NCBI GenBank assembly: GCA_054601695.1
Contig: BAAHQB010000159.1
Span: 62,001-126,000 of the forward strand
Source of the DNA: Amorphochlora amoebiformis
Taxonomy: Eukaryota; Cercozoa; Chlorarachniophyceae
Reading direction: 5' to 3'
Length of the DNA stretch: 64,000 nt
In this document: in pieces, positions 1 to 64,000 of the stretch
Layout: the number at the start of each line of letters is the position of its first letter
Position numbering within the stretch: the stretch's first letter is position 1
Translations under genes and position numbers: made by a program
The notes under the pieces: generated by a model
Seen by the model: the letters and a program-made list of their open reading frames with translations, nothing else
Told to the model about the DNA's origin: nothing
Databases searched by the model: none

Positions 1-20
1 CACTCTCTCCCCCTCTCTCT

Positions 21-55
<35 letters not shown>

Positions 56-224
56 CTCGCTCTCTTGTTCTCCTCTATTCTTTGCTTTCTCTCGGTTCTA
101 TGGCTCTCTCTCACTCTCTCCCTCTCTCTGTGTCCTCTCTCTCTCTCGTTTTCCCTCTCTTTCTCTCTCTCGTTTCGCCTCTTTTCTTTTCTCTCTCTCA
201 CTTTCACTCTCTCCCTCTCTCTCT

Positions 225-274
<50 letters not shown>

Positions 275-442
275 GTCTCTCTTGATCTCCCTCTCTTTTT
301 TTCTCCCTGTCATTCTATCGCTCTCAGTGTCTCTCTTTCTCCCCTCGCGAATCTCTTCTCTCTCTCTCTCTCTCTTTCTTTCTCTCTCTCTATCGTCCTC
401 CCTCGCTCTTTTTCCACCTCTCCTTTTCCATCTCTCTCAATA

Positions 443-473
<31 letters not shown>

Positions 474-572
474 ATCTCTATCTGTCTGTCTGTCTGTCTC
501 TCTCTCGCTCTCGCTCTCTCTCTCTCTCTCTTCTCTCCAGCCTGGTTTCTATGCCTCTGCCTCCATCTCTCT

Positions 573-604
<32 letters not shown>

Positions 605-850
605 TTTCTCTCTCTCTCTCTCTTTTCTCTCTCTCTCTCTCTTTTGTCTCTCTCTCTTCTCTCTCGCTCTCTCTTTCTCTCTCTCTCTACCCTTCTCTCT
701 TTCTCTTTCTCTCTGTCTCTGTTTCTCTCATTCTCTCTTTCTTTCTCTCTTTTCTCTCTCTCTCTCTCACTCTCTCTCTTCTCTCCCTCTTTTTCTCTCT
801 CTTTCTCTCCCTTTCTCTCTTTCCTCTCTCTCTTGTTTTTTCGCTCTAAT
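1..850. repeat. (TC)n pyrimidine tract
   Basis: CT/TC dinucleotide repeat with short T-rich and CA interruptions on the plus strand, GA on the minus strand. Open frames through it read Ser/Leu/Phe or Arg/Glu and are repeat translations. It lies immediately beyond the stop codon of the minus-strand gene ending at 863. I see no gene in it. Confidence 0.9.
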
Positions 851-862
851 TCTGATGAGGCA

Positions 863-4546
<3,684 letters not shown>

Positions 4547-5241
4547 CCTGTATCCCTTCCCGCCATTCTTCGAATGTCCCCGCAATATGAAAAATGTCGA
4601 AAAACATGAATTAAAAAGACGGCTTACTTGAGGCGAGAGAGGGGAGGAGGGGCTTGGCGGCGCGTAAGCGGCGGGACATTACATAAGGGGAGGGGGAGAG
4701 GGGTCGGCAGAATCGGAGGGAAGGACGTTGTAAATGGAGCAATGTGTGACAGAAGGAAGTGTCACTTTTCGGATATCTTATCAAGTTTTTGATATGAAGG
4801 ATATCGATGATTTAATATCCGATTAGGTGTGTGATTCACAGCCGTGTCACATAAGAAGTAATTATTAATTTATCGTCTAAATTTAGCTGTATCTCCTGAC
4901 ATTCGAAAAAAAAATGGGCCCCCTCTTTTCCCTCCTTTTCCTCTTTCCTCTCTCCCACCCTCTTCCCCCCCCCACCCGCGAAATATCTCTCTTCAAACCT
5001 CGCCTTCGGTTACATCGAGGCAGAGTGACACGACGGCTTGTCACACGGTTTCGAAAAGGCCCGTCTGTCGGACCCAAGCCGGCATACGACGATTCGTCTT
5101 TCCTAAATCGCACATTTATGGGACTCTTTCGAGGTATATTGTGGGTAAAGGGTGCGCTCTGATGTATATTATTAAGAGTTATGTTTTGGGGGGGGGGTGG
5201 TGGTGTGTGAGTTTGGATGGGAGTGCCCTAGCAGCATGATA

Positions 5242-5296
<55 letters not shown>

Positions 5297-5348
5297 GTTT
5301 ATTGTGTGTGTAAGATATTTGCATAATATTATGCATTTAGACAGCATG

Positions 5349-5396
<48 letters not shown>

Positions 5397-5512
5397 TATT
5401 CACCAAAATACACAGCACAAATATATACACATATACATACATACACACATACATATATACATATATATATACACATACATATATATATATATATATTCAT
5501 AAATCAGCCAAA
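4547..5512. promoter_or_regulatory. Divergent intergenic region with GTGTCAC words
   Basis: Lies between the start codons of the minus-strand gene (4546) and the D27-like gene (5513). Up to about 5230 it is unique, mixed-composition sequence; (TA)n follows. GTGTGAC or GTGTCAC words occur at 4744-4750, 4759-4765 and 4844-4850, with AGTGACAC at 5024-5031 and TGTCACAC at 5039-5046. A polypurine stretch is at 4625-4720. The same words occur upstream of APC5. I see no clear TATA box; the final (TA)n block may be a 5'UTR intron. The promoter role is inferred from position. Confidence 0.5.
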
Positions 5513-10064
<4,552 letters not shown>

Positions 10065-10879
10065 TTGCCAGCCGACAACGAGTACAGAGGACATGTGGTT
10101 TAGACCGCTTGTGTACACTAGATGTAGAATGATCCGAGTAGAGTTGGATCTATCGATCATTAAGAGTGCAGACTAGGTAGATCCTAGAAATCGCCTAAAT
10201 TTACTGTATGATATAAAAGCCGGTCCTAATTCAAGTAATTCTAGCCAATGACTGCTCGCTCGGACTCTAGCTTTCGAACGGCCAGGCTATTGACGGTAAT
10301 CTAGGTAATATCAGACAAGTTAACGTTCAAACGGCTACTGCCATATATATCCTAGATATCATCCAGATGCTATAGCCTTATTCTAAGCTATGATCTAGTT
10401 AAAATTCTTTTACTATTCAGATCTGTAGTGTCGGTGGATCACTCTAGTACTACACTAATACTATGTTCTTTTTGAATCTTTCTAGTCTCATCTAGCTCAT
10501 GCACATTTCCTAGATTTCCTAGATTTCTGACTTTATCTACTAGATCTAATATGGTACTGGTGGTCCAAATTCTAGAAATTCCAGCTCACGATAGTTCATT
10601 TTTGATTGTCATCTTAAGCGTCCAGATCAGTCATAGCCTACAATCTAGACAATCTAGACAATCTAGACAATGATACTAGTGATAATACTTGTACTAGTTC
10701 TAGTAAAAGTAGTAGTTGTACTCACGGGACAGTCACGGCGTCGTTAACATGAGATCTTAAATTCTGATTGGGTTAAGAGCCTCATTTTGACATCTTCTAG
10801 ATCTTCTAGAACAAGATGTAGAAGATCTAACTCGGTTGTCTAGGTTGTCTTGAATCGTCTTGGATTGGTGGAGGAAAAT
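10065..10879. other. CTAG-dense tail-to-tail intergenic region
   Basis: Lies between the stop of the D27-like gene (10064, or 10176 in the alternative frame) and the stop of the minus-strand glycosyltransferase gene (10880). I count 24 CTAG tetramers in 815 bp, against about 3 expected by chance, many as TCTAGA or TCTAGAC. It contains no (TA)n or telomeric repeat. It probably holds both 3'UTRs and transcription end sites. Confidence 0.7.
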
Positions 10880-21980
<11,101 letters not shown>

Positions 21981-22082
21981 CTGGTGTTAGGATATCGCGG
22001 CTTCTGTGTAATGTTTTATGTATAGATATGTATAGATGTATATATTTAGATTATATTACATTATATATACACATATACACAT

Positions 22083-22115
<33 letters not shown>

Positions 22116-22313
22116 CATATATTATATATATACATATATATATATATATATTCTATATTTATATGTATATATATATATATATGTGTGTGTATATGTATTT
22201 AATGTATATATATATATGTATATATGTATAAATATATATATATATATATGCATGTATGTGTTGCAACCTCTTCTTAGAAGTATGGTTGTTGTTTGCATGT
22301 TTATGTACATACT

Positions 22314-22390
<77 letters not shown>

Positions 22391-22943
22391 ATACACATCT
22401 ATATACTTATGTATATGTATATTTAATATTCGCATAAGCTGCCAAATGGTTGAAGACCAGGAAAATACGTCCACGAAGGTAACATATATATGCAGTGAAT
22501 GTATGCGTATGGATCCTCAGTTGGTAAACAATCAAACACGGCATGTCAACAGTACGCAGCAGCTTGAGGGCGGCATTTCTCCGGTGATCTCGCAAAGGTG
22601 CAAAACTATCATGCGAATTGTGGACAAGGGAACACGCGTAAGCAGGCTATGAATGCACATAAGCTGGTTGATGACCGTTTAATACACGTACACGAGGCGG
22701 TTATCATACATGGGTTCTGAGAGTTGAGAGCGAGAGGGCGGGTTTGGAGGTCGCGGGAGAGACCACCGACCATCGGAAGCTAAACTATCCTTGTGACCCC
22801 GCGCAATAAATTTATCACACAATATTCGGAATCCAAAAGTTAATATTAGAAATGTCACGCAAATTATAGAGTGATTAATGGCTGTGTCACGCTCAAAATG
22901 AACTCACGGGTGTGACTGCTAGCTGTGTCACACTCAAATATCA
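21981..22943. promoter_or_regulatory. Divergent intergenic region with GTGTCAC words
   Basis: Separates the start codons of the glycosyltransferase gene (minus, 21980) and APC5 (plus, 22944). (TA)n fills 22060-22420; 22430-22943 is unique. TGTCACGC is at 22853-22860, GTGTCAC at 22884-22890 and 22925-22931, and GTGTGAC at 22910-22916. The last copies lie within 60 bp of the APC5 start and form an imperfect tandem repeat (GCTGTGTCAC..CTCAAA). The same words occur in the other divergent region. Function is inferred from position. Confidence 0.5.
22446..22652 (+). CDS. Short frame with RPB12-like zinc knuckle, doubtful
   Basis: A 68-residue open frame (MVEDQENTSTKVTYICSEC... to RCKTIMRIVDKGTRVSRL) resembles the small RNA polymerase subunit RPB12/RPABC4 in its TYICSEC and its RC....RI..K ending. 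The second zinc cysteine pair is incomplete and the linker is about 20 residues too long. A diverged copy of its first 50 bp is at 22655-22700. It could be a decayed copy, a 5'UTR exon of APC5, or chance. No intron is needed, unlike every other gene here. Confidence 0.25.
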   Translation: MVEDQENTSTKVTYICSECMRMDPQLVNNQTRHVNSTQQLEGGISPVISQRCKTIMRIVDKGTRVSRL

Positions 22944-56020
<33,077 letters not shown>

Positions 56021-56573
56021 GGATTTCGTCCGAATCCGCGTAACTTGATTATCATAAATTGACTAGAGTTTAGTCGCTTCAGTACATACATCTAGTACAT
56101 GGATATACAAGCCTAGACTAAGATTACACAGCAAGATGAGTACAATGCGAAATGTAACTGTAAATCGTTAGGATCAGCTAGCTGGCATGCAATAACTAGA
56201 TCAAACTTAGAAACTAGAGAAATTCTCTTAATTCCGACGGGTTAAACTCTAGAAACTTACGGTTGCAAGTTGCATACCATCTAATCTAGCTAAATATTCA
56301 GTGAGCTAGGTGAGTACCGTCTAGACCGTGTACAGCAAGTACTAGTAGCATCATAGTTGTATATATATTGTGACATATTCAAGAGTATTGTATATAGATT
56401 CGAGATCATGATGTGACTGGAACTAGTGGAATTCAATCTGGAATTCAATCCAGTTAATGAATATCTACAGTATGGATTCAACGCTAGAACGAAAGCTATT
56501 CTATTAATTTCTATAGCTGTTTCGATTTTTCGAAGGTTCTCACCTAGACTGCTTGTATAGCAAATTCTATAAA
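56021..56573. other. CTAG-dense tail-to-tail intergenic region
   Basis: Lies between the APC5 stop (56020) and the glycyl-tRNA synthetase stop (56574, minus). I count 14 CTAG in 553 bp, where about 2 are expected. Unlike all introns it has almost no repeat. Same character as 10065-10879. Confidence 0.7.
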
Positions 56574-63700
<7,127 letters not shown>

Positions 63701-63854
63701 CTGAGACTGAGATGAACTAGAGTGCGAATGAGGGTTAGGGTTAGGGTTAGGGTTAGCGTTAGGGTTAGGGTTAGGGTTAGGGTTAGGGTTAGAGTTGATT
63801 ATAATACATTAAGTCATAGTCCCCTCTGGCTGCGATGCCCATTAGTTCCTTTTG

Positions 63855-63885
<31 letters not shown>

Positions 63886-63908
63886 TAAATTTAAACATAT
63901 ACATATAC

Positions 63909-63949
<41 letters not shown>

Positions 63950-64000
63950 CATATATATATATATATATATATTTATATACATACACACACACACACACAT

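Overview
Eukaryotic nuclear DNA. Most of the 64 kb is low-complexity sequence: long (TA)n tracts, TTAGGG/CCCTAA telomere-type arrays, and pyrimidine, purine and CA tracts. Between them lie short islands of ordinary composition (11 to about 140 bp). When the islands are joined at GT-AG (a few GC-AG) sites with matching phase, they form coherent proteins. Long open frames reading YIYIYI, GLGLG, NPNPNP or SLSLSF are translated repeats, not genes. All joins are my own manual splicing, supported by phase continuity and by family motifs recalled from general knowledge; no alignment was run.

Five genes alternate strictly in strand. (1) Minus, 863-4546: small unrecognised protein, 4 exons. (2) Plus, 5513-10064: D27-like (DUF4033) carotenoid isomerase, 9 exons, 210 aa. 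(3) Minus, 10880-21980: family-32-type glycosyltransferase with a membrane-anchor N-terminus, about 20 phase-linked exons plus up to 3 N-terminal ones. (4) Plus, 22944-56020: anaphase-promoting complex subunit 5, 38 exons, 758 aa, spread over 33 kb (about 7% coding). (5) Minus, 56574 to beyond 63700: C-terminal half of cytosolic-type glycyl-tRNA synthetase, 10 exons, 5' end outside the window. A weak RPB12-like frame lies at 22446-22652.

Alternation gives two divergent intergenic regions (4547-5512, 21981-22943), which share GTGTCAC/GTGTGAC words. It also gives two tail-to-tail regions (10065-10879, 56021-56573), both extremely rich in the tetramer CTAG. A solo-LTR-like element sits in an APC5 intron (46003-46390).

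The most unusual features are in the introns. Several are almost pure telomeric repeat. In some, the repeat itself supplies the splice site. Many exons have tandem copies of one edge (splice site plus adjacent exon bases) spread through the neighbouring intron. One 37-nt APC5 exon is present in three complete, open, same-phase copies, as expected for mutually exclusive exons.

Organism: a D27-like gene suggests a photosynthetic lineage, and TTAGGG repeats with extreme intron richness suggest a protist alga. I cannot name it. Stops behave as in the standard code.
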